A stretch of DNA of 64,000 nucleotides, from contig NZ_CP084876.1 of NCBI RefSeq assembly GCF_020525925.1, forward strand, positions 4,278,001-4,342,000. The letters run 5' to 3'. Below, piece after piece: positions 56,425 to 64,000 of this stretch (the first letter of the stretch is position 1; the number at the start of each line of letters is the position of its first letter). Both the position numbers and the translations under genes were made by a program. This DNA comes from Klebsiella quasipneumoniae subsp. quasipneumoniae. Its GTDB lineage: Bacteria; Pseudomonadota; Gammaproteobacteria; Enterobacterales; Enterobacteriaceae. The notes under the pieces are model-generated. The model was not told where the DNA came from. It ran no database searches and saw only the letters and a program-made list of their open reading frames with translations.

Positions 56425-59088
56425 ATGAGCAACTCATTACCTGACACAGCCTCCCCCCTTCTGCCCATCCCGCCGGAACATCCGGTGAGCTGGCCGCAGG
56501 GCGATCTGAACTGTGCTGCAATTAAGGCGCACATCGATACCTTTCAGCACTGGCTGGGCGAGGCGTTTGACGCCGGTATCGCCGCGGAGCAGCTCATTGC
56601 GGCGCGCACCGAATTTATCGACCAGCTGCTGCAGCGGTTGTGGATCGCCTGCGGCTTTGAATCCGTCTGCGACCTGGCGCTGGTGGCCGTCGGCGGCTAT
56701 GGCCGCGGTGAGCTGCATCCGCTCTCTGACGTCGATCTGCTGATCCTCAGCCGCAAAAAGCTGCCGGACGACCAGGCGCAAAAGGTCGGCGAACTGCTGA
56801 CGCTGCTGTGGGACGTCAAACTGGAGGTAGGCCACAGCGTGCGCACTCTCGAAGAGTGTCTGCTGGAAGGGCTTTCGGATCTCACCGTCGCCACCAACTT
56901 AATCGAATCGCGCCTGCTGATCGGCGACGTCGCGCTGTTCCTTGAACTGCAAAAACATATTTTTAGCGACGGCTTCTGGCCATCAGAAAAGTTCTTCGCC
57001 GCGAAAGTCGAAGAGCAGAACGTCCGTCATCAGCGCTATCACGGCACCAGCTATAACCTCGAGCCGGACGTGAAAAGCAGCCCCGGCGGCCTGCGCGATA
57101 TCCATACGCTACAGTGGGTGGCTCGCCGCCATTTCGGCGCCACCTCGATGGATGAGATGGTCGGCTTCGGCTTTCTGACCGAAGCCGAGCGCAATGAGCT
57201 CAACGAGTGTCTGCACCAGCTGTGGCGTATCCGCTTCGCGCTGCATCTCGAACTCACTCGCTATGACAACCGCCTGCTTTTCGACCGCCAGCTCAGCGTC
57301 GCCCGCCGACTCGGCTATGAAGGCGACGGCAACCAGCCGATTGAGCATATGATGAAGGACTTCTTCCGCGTCACCCGCCGGGTGAGCGAGCTGAACCAGA
57401 TGCTGCTGCAGCTGTTTGAAGAGGCCATCCTCGCCCTGACCGAGGATGAAAAACCGCGCCCGATCGATGATGATTTCCAGCTGCGCGGCACGCTGATCGA
57501 TCTGCGTGACGATACGCTGTTTATTCGCGAGCCGCAGGCCATTCTGCGCATGTTTTATATCATGGTGCGCAACAGCACCATCACCGGCATCTACTCCACG
57601 ACGTTGCGCCATCTGCGCCACGCCCGCCGCCATCTGACCCAGCCGCTGTGCTATATCCCGGAGGCGCGCACGCTCTTTCTCAGCATGCTGCGCCATCAGG
57701 GGGCAGTGAGTCGCGGACTGCTGCCGATGCATCGTCACAGCGTGCTGTGGGCCTATATGCCGCAGTGGTCCCATATCGTCGGCCAGATGCAGTTCGACCT
57801 GTTTCACGCCTACACCGTCGATGAACACACCATCCGCGTGATGCTCAAGCTGGAGAGCTTTGCTAAAGAAGAGACCCGTAGCCGCCACCCGCTGTGCGTG
57901 GAACTGTGGCCGCGCTTAACGCACCCGGAGCTGATTTTAATCGCCGCCCTGTTCCACGACATCGCCAAAGGGCGCGGCGGCGACCACTCGATCCTCGGCG
58001 CGCAGGATGTGCTGAAATTTGCCGAACTGCACGGGCTGAACTCCCGTGAAACGCAGCTGGTCGCCTGGCTGGTGCGTCACCACCTGCTGATGTCGGTCAC
58101 CGCCCAGCGGCGCGATATTCAGGATCCGGAGGTGATTAAGCAGTTCGCCGAGGAGGTGCAAACGGAAAATCGCCTGCGCTATCTGGTGTGCCTGACCGTC
58201 GCCGATATCTGCGCCACCAACGAAACCCTGTGGAACAGCTGGAAGCAGAGCCTGCTGCGCGAACTCTATTTCGCCACTGAAAAACAGCTGCGTCGCGGCA
58301 TGCAAAGCACCCCGGACATGCGCGAACGGGTGCGTCACCATCAGCTGCAGGCGCTGGCCCTGCTGCGGATGGACAATATTAATGAAGAGGCGCTGCATCA
58401 AATCTGGAACCGCTGCCGCGCCAACTATTTCGTGCGACATACGCCGACGCAGCTCGCCTGGCACGCCCGCAACCTGCTGCGCCACGATCTGAATAAGCCG
58501 ATGATCCTCCTGAGCTCGCAGGCCACTCGCGGCGGAACGGAGATTTTTATCTGGAGCCCGGATCGCCCTTACCTGTTCGCCGCGGTGTGTGGCGAACTGG
58601 ACCGTCGCAACCTCAGCGTCCACGACGCGCAGATCTTCACCACCCGCGACGGCATGGCGATGGATACCTTTATCGTCCTTGAGCCTGACGGCAGTCCGCT
58701 GTCCGCCGACCGCCACGAGGCGATCCGCCAGGGTCTGGAACAGACCATCACCCAGCGCAGTTGGGAGCCCCCGGCGCCCCGTCGTCAGGCGGCAAAGCTG
58801 CGTCATTTTTCGGTGGACACCGAGGTGAATTTCCTGCCGACCCATACCGATCGCAAATCGTTTCTCGAGCTGATTGCCCTTGACCAGCCCGGGCTGCTCG
58901 CCCGCGTCGGTCAGGTGTTCGCCGACCTCGGAATTTCGCTTCACGGGGCGCGAATTACGACAATTGGTGAGCGAGTAGAAGATTTATTTATAATCGCTAC
59001 CGCCGACCGGCGTGCCCTTAATAATGAGCTGCAACAAGAAGTGCAACAACGGTTGACAGCGGCCCTCAATCCAAACGATAAAGGGTGA
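56425..59088 (+). CDS. glnD: Bifunctional uridylyltransferase/uridylyl-removing enzyme GlnD
   Basis: GlnD senses glutamine and adds or removes UMP on PII proteins (GlnB, GlnK), setting nitrogen regulation. The N-terminal nucleotidyltransferase has [17 protein letters not shown] (about residues 90-106) with the two metal Asp; the HD domain for UMP removal begins [12 protein letters not shown] near residue 512; two ACT domains that bind glutamine occupy about 705-880. Length 887 residues against 890 in E. coli. The ribosome site is weak. dapD follows after 31 bases. Confidence 0.97.
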   Translation: MSNSLPDTASPLLPIPPEHPVSWPQGDLNCAAIKAHIDTFQHWLGEAFDAGIAAEQLIAARTEFIDQLLQRLWIACGFESVCDLALVAVGGYGRGELHPLSDVDLLILSRKKLPDDQAQKVGELLTLLWDVKLEVGHSVRTLEECLLEGLSDLTVATNLIESRLLIGDVALFLELQKHIFSDGFWPSEKFFAAKVEEQNVRHQRYHGTSYNLEPDVKSSPGGLRDIHTLQWVARRHFGATSMDEMVGFGFLTEAERNELNECLHQLWRIRFALHLELTRYDNRLLFDRQLSVARRLGYEGDGNQPIEHMMKDFFRVTRRVSELNQMLLQLFEEAILALTEDEKPRPIDDDFQLRGTLIDLRDDTLFIREPQAILRMFYIMVRNSTITGIYSTTLRHLRHARRHLTQPLCYIPEARTLFLSMLRHQGAVSRGLLPMHRHSVLWAYMPQWSHIVGQMQFDLFHAYTVDEHTIRVMLKLESFAKEETRSRHPLCVELWPRLTHPELILIAALFHDIAKGRGGDHSILGAQDVLKFAELHGLNSRETQLVAWLVRHHLLMSVTAQRRDIQDPEVIKQFAEEVQTENRLRYLVCLTVADICATNETLWNSWKQSLLRELYFATEKQLRRGMQSTPDMRERVRHHQLQALALLRMDNINEEALHQIWNRCRANYFVRHTPTQLAWHARNLLRHDLNKPMILLSSQATRGGTEIFIWSPDRPYLFAAVCGELDRRNLSVHDAQIFTTRDGMAMDTFIVLEPDGSPLSADRHEAIRQGLEQTITQRSWEPPAPRRQAAKLRHFSVDTEVNFLPTHTDRKSFLELIALDQPGLLARVGQVFADLGISLHGARITTIGERVEDLFIIATADRRALNNELQQEVQQRLTAALNPNDKG

Positions 59089-59119
59089 CGTATTTTTTTT
59101 TAGTGAATGGAAAGAAACA

Positions 59120-59944
59120 ATGCAGCAGTTACAGAACGTTATTGAGTCCGCCTTCGAGCGTCGCGCCGACATCACGCCGGCCAATGTGGATACCGTGACC
59201 CGCGAAGCGGTTAACCAGGTTATTGCCCTTCTGGATTCCGGCGCGCTGCGCGTCGCTGAGAAGATCGACGGTCAGTGGGTGACGCATCAGTGGCTGAAGA
59301 AGGCGGTACTGCTCTCTTTCCGTATTAACGATAACCAGGTTATCGATGGTGCGGAAAGCCGCTACTTCGATAAAGTACCGATGAAATTCGCTGACTATGA
59401 CGAAGCGCGTTTCCAGAAAGAAGGTTTCCGCGTGGTGCCCCCGGCAGCGGTGCGCCAGGGCGCGTTCATCGCCCGCAACACCGTGCTGATGCCGTCCTAC
59501 GTTAACATCGGCGCCTACGTTGACGAAGGCACCATGGTTGACACCTGGGCCACCGTCGGCTCCTGCGCGCAGATCGGTAAAAACGTTCACCTGTCCGGCG
59601 GCGTCGGCATCGGTGGCGTACTGGAGCCGCTGCAGGCGAACCCGACCATCATCGAAGATAACTGCTTCATCGGCGCGCGCTCTGAAGTGGTTGAAGGGGT
59701 GATTGTCGAAGAAGGCTCCGTGATCTCCATGGGCGTTTACCTGGGTCAGAGCACCAAAATCTACGATCGCGAAACCGGCGAAGTCTTCTACGGCCGCGTG
59801 CCGGCTGGCTCGGTAGTGGTGTCAGGCAACCTGCCGTCGAAAGATGGTAAATACAGTCTGTACTGCGCAGTGATCGTGAAGAAAGTCGATGCTAAAACTC
59901 GCGGCAAGGTCGGCATTAACGAACTGCTGCGCACCATCGACTAA
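59120..59944 (+). CDS. dapD: Tetrahydrodipicolinate N-succinyltransferase
   Basis: DapD succinylates tetrahydrodipicolinate in the diaminopimelate/lysine pathway. The 274-residue protein, E. coli length, has an N-terminal helical domain and a left-handed beta-helix of hexapeptide repeats (about residues 105-235) with [10 protein letters not shown] near its centre. It lies 31 bases after glnD and ends at a canonical terminator. Confidence 0.98.
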   Translation: MQQLQNVIESAFERRADITPANVDTVTREAVNQVIALLDSGALRVAEKIDGQWVTHQWLKKAVLLSFRINDNQVIDGAESRYFDKVPMKFADYDEARFQKEGFRVVPPAAVRQGAFIARNTVLMPSYVNIGAYVDEGTMVDTWATVGSCAQIGKNVHLSGGVGIGGVLEPLQANPTIIEDNCFIGARSEVVEGVIVEEGSVISMGVYLGQSTKIYDRETGEVFYGRVPAGSVVVSGNLPSKDGKYSLYCAVIVKKVDAKTRGKVGINELLRTID

Positions 59945-59952
59945 AGCAAATA

Positions 59953-59980
59953 AAAAGCGGGAGATATCCCGCTTTTTTTA
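59953..59980 (+). terminator. Terminator after dapD
   Basis: AAAAGCGGG and CCCGCTTTT pair around AGATAT, followed by a long T run. Confidence 0.9.
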
Positions 59981-60051
59981 TATTTGATGCTGGCGAGAAT
60001 GGATTTTTTCGTTAATTATTCAATGGTTATGATGCTATCAAAGGTACCGTT

Positions 60052-60438
60052 ATGTACGATAATCTGAAAAGTCTTGGCATTACCAACCCTGATGAGATCG
60101 ATCGCTATAGCCTGCGGCAGGAAGCTAACAACGACATTCTGAAAATCTATTTTCAGAAAGACAAAGGCGAATTCTTCGCCAAGAGCGTGAAGTTCAAATA
60201 TCCGCGTCAGCGCAAAACCGTCGTCGCCGACGGCGTCGGCCAGGGCTACAAAGAGGTCCAGGAGATCAGCCCCAATCTGCGCTACGTCATCGATGAGCTG
60301 GATCAGATTTGCCAGCGCGACCGCACTGAAATCGATCTCAAGCGTAAAATCCTCGACGATTTACGCCATCTGGAAAGCGTGGTCACCAATAAGATCAGCG
60401 AAATCGAAGCCGATCTGGAAAAGCTCACCCGTAAGTAA
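60052..60438 (+). CDS. yaeH: UPF0325 family protein YaeH
   Basis: A 128-residue conserved protein of unknown function, colinear with E. coli YaeH. It is charged, with a predicted helical C-terminal half (about residues 80-128) and no signal peptide or membrane segment. It stands alone between dapD and cdaR and is followed by a REP-like hairpin and a strong terminator. Confidence 0.9.
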   Translation: MYDNLKSLGITNPDEIDRYSLRQEANNDILKIYFQKDKGEFFAKSVKFKYPRQRKTVVADGVGQGYKEVQEISPNLRYVIDELDQICQRDRTEIDLKRKILDDLRHLESVVTNKISEIEADLEKLTRK

Positions 60439-60445
60439 GCGCATC

Positions 60446-60470
60446 CCCGGCGGCGCGTCGCCTGACCGGG
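60446..60470. repeat. REP-like palindrome after yaeH
   Basis: CCCGGCGGCGCGTCGCCTGACCGGG has the arm and GGCGGCGC body of enterobacterial REP elements, with CCCGG and CCGGG as outer pairs. It lies eight bases beyond the yaeH stop, the usual place for a REP unit. Only one copy is obvious in this window. Confidence 0.55.
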
Positions 60471-60511
60471 CTGGCGGTATCAAACCGCTACCGACAGCAT
60501 GCATCGTCCAG

Positions 60512-60546
60512 GCCGGGTATGGCGAGTCGCTACCCGGCATTTTTTT
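60512..60546 (+). terminator. Terminator between yaeH and cdaR
   Basis: GCCGGGTA and TACCCGGC form an eight-base stem, followed by A and seven T residues. It ends the yaeH transcript ahead of convergent cdaR. Confidence 0.85.
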
Positions 60547-60557
60547 ACCTCCACACC

Positions 60558-61715
60558 TTAGCGTTGTTCATCCAGCTGCAGCGCGATATACAGCAGCAGC
60601 CGGTCGTCAAAGCTGCCAAGATCCAGCCCCGTCAGCTCCGAGATACGATTCAACCGGTACTCCAGCGTATTGCGATGAATAAACAGCGCCTTCGACGTCG
60701 CCAGCGGCTGCACGTTATGGCGAAACCACGCCTGCAGCGTTCGCCGCAGCAGCCCGTTGTTATCCATTGTCTTGAGACGCGCCAGCGGACGGGCCAGCTC
60801 ATTGGCCTGCCAGCCGCCGCGCAGGCTGTCAAGCAGCACCGGCAGCATCAGATCCTGATAGAAATAGCAGCGGCTCTCCGGCATCCGCTGCTTGCCCACC
60901 ATCATCGTCGTGCGAGCGGTACGATAAGAGCGGGCGATACTCCCGGGGCCGGTGAAGAAGTTGCCCAACGCCACGCGGAAACGGAGCTGGCCATTCTCTT
61001 TCATCCTGGCGATAAGCTGCTCGACGCGCCGGACATGATCGTCGGCGTCCCAGCGGCCAAAGCTGTTCAGCGCCGGTTTCAGCACCACCATTTCCGTGAG
61101 CGAGACAATGGCCACGAGATTATTGCGATCGGGCGTGGTCAGCGCGTTCTGCAGCTGCTGTAGTTCCGCCATCGCGCTGTCTACGCCGAGCTGGCCGCTA
61201 TCCACCTCAATCATCGCCACCACGCGCGGCTGATTCAGATCGATGCCTAATCGCTGAGCCCATTCGTTCAGCGCCGGGGTATGCTCTTCCGCCTGAATCA
61301 GGTTCATCACCAGCTCTTCGCGCAGACGGCTGTCCTGCGCCAGGAGATGCATCAGTCGCGACTGCTCCAGCATCATCTCTGCCGTCATGCACACCAGCTC
61401 GCCATATTTTCGCAGCGACTCCGGCTCGCCGGTCAGGCCGATCACCCCGACGATCTCCCCCTCCAGGCGCAGCGGCAGGTTAATGCCCTGGCGCACCCCG
61501 TGCAGATGGCGAGCCACCGCGTCGTCGATATCCACCACCCGCCCCTGGGAAAGCACCAGCAGCGCGCCTTCGTGCAATTCACCAATCCTTTCCCGATCGC
61601 CGCTGCCGATAATCCGCCCGCGGGCATCCATCACGTTGATGTTGGTATCGATGATGCGCATCGTCCGCGCCACAATATCCTGCGCCATTTTGGTATCGAG
61701 ATGCCAGCCAGCCAT
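60558..61715 (-). CDS. cdaR: Sugar-diacid utilisation regulator CdaR
   Basis: CdaR activates genes for glucarate, galactarate and glycerate use. The 385-residue protein has an N-terminal diacid-recognition domain (about 1-135), a middle domain and a C-terminal PucR-type helix-turn-helix (about 325-380) with SKALFIHRNTLEYRLNRIS. ATG 61715, preceded by GGGGAGGATTAC, gives the E. coli length; the frame is open for 52 codons upstream through the degP terminator region, which is unlikely to be coding. Confidence 0.95.
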   Translation of the reverse strand: MAGWHLDTKMAQDIVARTMRIIDTNINVMDARGRIIGSGDRERIGELHEGALLVLSQGRVVDIDDAVARHLHGVRQGINLPLRLEGEIVGVIGLTGEPESLRKYGELVCMTAEMMLEQSRLMHLLAQDSRLREELVMNLIQAEEHTPALNEWAQRLGIDLNQPRVVAMIEVDSGQLGVDSAMAELQQLQNALTTPDRNNLVAIVSLTEMVVLKPALNSFGRWDADDHVRRVEQLIARMKENGQLRFRVALGNFFTGPGSIARSYRTARTTMMVGKQRMPESRCYFYQDLMLPVLLDSLRGGWQANELARPLARLKTMDNNGLLRRTLQAWFRHNVQPLATSKALFIHRNTLEYRLNRISELTGLDLGSFDDRLLLYIALQLDEQR

Positions 61716-61829
61716 GTAATCCTCCCCTTTGCAGGGCACCAGCATAAAAGAGTCGTCGCCCTGCCGCATTGTGCATATGCCCGAAGCCCGGATGAGATAT
61801 GTGGAGTTGTGGAAGCGGTCACAGAACGG

Positions 61830-61863
61830 AAAAAAGCCCCTGCCCTCGGCGAGGGAAGGGGCT
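61830..61863 (-). terminator. Terminator after degP
   Basis: On the minus strand AGCCCCT, with an inner CCCTC/GAGGG pair, and AGGGGCT form a stem followed by T residues. It lies directly after the degP stop. Confidence 0.85.
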
Positions 61864-61881
61864 GGGATCAAGCGCTGACGA

Positions 61882-63315
61882 TTACTGCAGCAGCAGGTAG
61901 ATAGAGGCGTCGCCGCGCTGAATGTTCAGCGCCAGCACGGACGGTTTGGCGTCGAAGATTTTCCGCAGATCGGCGATGTTTTTCACCGGCTGCTGGTTGG
62001 CCCCGACAATGATGTCGCCTTTCTTGAGGCCAATCTGCGCCGCCGGGGTGCCGGCTTTCACATTATTGACCACCACGCCTTTGTCCTGACCCTTGTTGCT
62101 CATTTCCGCCCCTTCAATCCCGTTGAAGATGGTGCTGGAGTCAACCTGGGTCTGGTTGCTCTGCTGCAGTTCGACGGTGACGGTCACCGGTTTGCCATCG
62201 CGCAGCAGGCCAAGCTCAACCTTGCTGCCGATAGGCATGGTGCCGACCTGAGCACGCAGCGCGGCGAAGCTGCTGATCGCCTTCCCGTTGAGGGAGGTGA
62301 TCACGTCGCCGGCTTTAATGCCCGCTTTCGCGGCCGCCGATCCCGGCATCACCTGGCTGACGAAGGCGCCGCGCTGGGCGTCGACTTTCATCGCTTTCGC
62401 CAGCTCAGAGTTCAGTTCGGTGCCCATGATGCCGAGCTCGCCGCGTTTCACCTGGCCATATTTCACCATCTGCTCGGTCAGGTTTTTCACCATGTTGCTC
62501 GGGATAGCAAAACCGATACCGATGTTGCCGCCGTCCGGCGCCAGAATGGCGGTGTTGATGCCGATCAGCTCGCCGTTGAGATTCACCAGCGCGCCGCCGG
62601 AGTTCCCGCGGTTAATCGCCGCATCGGTCTGGATAAAGTTTTCGTAGTTTTCCACGTTCAGGCCGCTACGACCCAGCGCGGAAACAATCCCGGAGGTCAC
62701 GGTTTCGCCCAGACCGAACGGGTTACCGATAGCCACGGTGTAGTCGCCGACGCGCAGCGCGTCAGAGTCGGCAAGCTTAATTGCCGTCAGGTTTTTCGGA
62801 TCCTGAATCTGAATCAGCGCGATATCAGAGCGCGGGTCTTTACCCACGACTTTGGCATCAAACTTACGACCATCGCTCAGCTGGACCTTAATCGTGGTGG
62901 CGTTGTCCACGACGTGGTTGTTGGTCACCACATACCCTTTGGCCGCATCAATAATCACGCCGGAGCCCAGCGCCATGAATTTCTGCTGCTGGCCGCCGTC
63001 AGGCTGACCGCCCTGTCCGCCGCCCTGGCAAAACGGCGAACTCTGGAATGGAGAACCATCCTGGCAGAACGGCGAGTTATCGCCAAAGAACTGCTGGAAG
63101 TTACGCGGCATCCGTGGGGTATTAACGGTGGTGCTACCTTCAACGTTAATGCTCACCACCGACGGCATCACTTTCTCCAGCATCGGGGCCAGGCTTGGCA
63201 TCTGCTGCGCGTTAGTGGCCGAAGATGCCGTTTCCGCCGCGCTCGCAGAGAGCGGGGACAATGCCAGACCTAAACTCAGAGCCAGTGCACTCATTGCTAA
63301 CGTGGTTTTTTTCAT
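61882..63315 (-). CDS. degP: Periplasmic serine endoprotease DegP
   Basis: DegP degrades or refolds misfolded periplasmic and outer-membrane proteins. After a signal peptide (about residues 1-26) comes the trypsin-like domain with the triad in TNNHVVD, DPRSDIAL and GNSGGAL, then two PDZ domains (about 280-375 and 390-477). The LA-loop region around residues 65-90 is rich in Gly, Gln and Ser and is slightly longer than in E. coli, making 477 residues against 474. ATG 63315 is chosen; a TTG at 63330 is less likely. A sigma-E promoter lies upstream. Confidence 0.97.
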   Translation of the reverse strand: MKKTTLAMSALALSLGLALSPLSASAAETASSATNAQQMPSLAPMLEKVMPSVVSINVEGSTTVNTPRMPRNFQQFFGDNSPFCQDGSPFQSSPFCQGGGQGGQPDGGQQQKFMALGSGVIIDAAKGYVVTNNHVVDNATTIKVQLSDGRKFDAKVVGKDPRSDIALIQIQDPKNLTAIKLADSDALRVGDYTVAIGNPFGLGETVTSGIVSALGRSGLNVENYENFIQTDAAINRGNSGGALVNLNGELIGINTAILAPDGGNIGIGFAIPSNMVKNLTEQMVKYGQVKRGELGIMGTELNSELAKAMKVDAQRGAFVSQVMPGSAAAKAGIKAGDVITSLNGKAISSFAALRAQVGTMPIGSKVELGLLRDGKPVTVTVELQQSNQTQVDSSTIFNGIEGAEMSNKGQDKGVVVNNVKAGTPAAQIGLKKGDIIVGANQQPVKNIADLRKIFDAKPSVLALNIQRGDASIYLLLQ

Positions 63316-63364
63316 CAGTTTCAATCTCAATATCAGAAAACGAAAGTTGCTGTGTACGTGACTA

Positions 63365-63392
63365 TCAGAGTCATTTTATAGCGCTAAGTTCC
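63365..63392 (-). promoter_or_regulatory. Sigma-E promoter of degP
   Basis: On the minus strand GGAACTT (-35) and TCTGA (-10) are sixteen bases apart, a full match to the sigma-E consensus. Just beyond, a GTAAA half-site at 63414-63418 on the plus strand could be part of a CpxR box. degP is controlled by both in E. coli. Confidence 0.85.
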
Positions 63393-63449
63393 GGAATTAA
63401 GTTTCTGGAAAAAGTAAAAATTTATTGTCCATCTTTACAAAACTCCAGC

Positions 63450-64000
63450 CTATTCCACCGCCATCAGTCGTCGATATTCATCCCACGCATATAAATCCGT
63501 CATCCCGCTGATATAATCCTGAATCAGACGGCAGCGATAATAGTATTCCATCAGCGCAAATTCAGGCGCTGCGCGCGCGAGCTTATTTACCGCTTCCACA
63601 TAGGCCAGCCGGTGGCGGGTTGAAAGTTTCTGATACAGCCGGGAGGCAATGGGTAAACGCCGTACCCGCTCCTGCGCCACTAATTCGCTGAAATCCTCCA
63701 GTGATAATTTCAGCAGCGGCTGATAGATATCCAGCAGGCCGCTGATCACCCGGTAGCCCTGCAATTCCAGCTGCTCGACATCCGGATGGCTAAACACCTG
63801 TTTAATCGCTACATTTTTATAAAGCTCCAGCAGTTGACTGCAATCGCTGTCGTCCTCGAGCAGCGCATGATTAAAGTCGCCCGTAAAGATGGCCGGCAGG
63901 TTGTCAATAAATCGGCGCGCCGCGTAGGGCACCAGCTTATTCAGCGTGTTCACCCGCAAATACATAAAAAACTGATCTTCCGCGCTCTGCTTCAGGGAAT
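63450..64000 (-). CDS. dgt: Deoxyguanosinetriphosphate triphosphohydrolase, C-terminal part
   Basis: Dgt hydrolyses dGTP to deoxyguanosine and triphosphate. The window holds only about the last 183 residues; the gene runs past the right edge and the catalytic HD motif lies outside. The visible part, from [17 protein letters not shown] to [13 protein letters not shown], is colinear with E. coli Dgt. It precedes degP on the same strand, as in E. coli. Confidence 0.93.
   Translation of the reverse strand, partial: SLKQSAEDQFFMYLRVNTLNKLVPYAARRFIDNLPAIFTGDFNHALLEDDSDCSQLLELYKNVAIKQVFSHPDVEQLELQGYRVISGLLDIYQPLLKLSLEDFSELVAQERVRRLPIASRLYQKLSTRHRLAYVEAVNKLARAAPEFALMEYYYRCRLIQDYISGMTDLYAWDEYRRLMAVE

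Overview
This 64-kb window is chromosomal core sequence of an enterobacterium and reads best as a Klebsiella, probably of the K. pneumoniae complex. Nearly every protein aligns end to end with its Escherichia coli K-12 counterpart as I remember it, in the same order, but the coding sequence is more GC-rich and a few genes are added or missing in a way typical of Klebsiella. No integrase, transposase, plasmid gene, CRISPR array, toxin system or phage gene is visible. The genus is an inference from recalled sequences, not from a search.

Region by region. (1) 1-6564: fadE with its FadR operator, the amidase gene yafV, then a small accessory stretch with an AI-2E-family membrane protein and a divergent LysE-type exporter/LysR pair; the lysozyme-inhibitor gene ivy, which I recall between yafV and fadE in E. 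coli, is absent. (2) 6624-16140: an Asp tRNA (aspV), dnaQ and rnhA divergent, yafS, gloB, mltD, yafE, yafD, an added MFS exporter, yafC and dkgB, ending at a second identical Asp tRNA (aspU). (3) 16025-21766: a complete rRNA operon of the rrnH type on the minus strand (16S, tRNA-Ile, tRNA-Ala, 23S, 5S, tRNA-Asp) with P1, P2, two boxA sites and a terminator; two of its spacers carry related long palindromes. (4) 21816-28157: gmhB, the methionine importer metNIQ behind MetJ boxes, rcsF-trmO and proS. (5) 28217-33328: yaeF, nlpE, yaeQ-arfB, yaeP-rof, tilS, yaeR. (6) 33375-55415: a long minus-strand block for translation and envelope building, read as rpsB-tsf, pyrH, frr, dxr, uppS-cdsA-rseP-bamA-skp-lpxD-fabZ-lpxA-lpxB-rnhB-dnaE-accA and ldcC. 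(7) 55573-60438: map, glnD, dapD and yaeH on the plus strand. (8) 60558-64000: cdaR, degP with a sigma-E promoter, and the 3' part of dgt running off the right edge.

The genes form a recognisable functional set. uppS and cdsA supply lipid carriers and phospholipid precursors, lpxD/lpxA/lpxB and fabZ make lipid A and fatty acids, bamA and skp assemble outer-membrane proteins, and rseP, degP, nlpE and rcsF sense or relieve envelope stress. rpsB, tsf, frr, proS, tilS, trmO, arfB, map and the rRNA operon serve translation; dnaE, dnaQ, rnhA and rnhB serve replication.

I did not find a convincing new biological system. The observations most worth checking are the related palindromes in two rRNA spacers, the overlapping yaeQ-arfB and yaeP-rof gene pairs, the dkgB terminator buried in the yafC reading frame, and the small non-E. 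coli gene insertions beside aspV and yafC.
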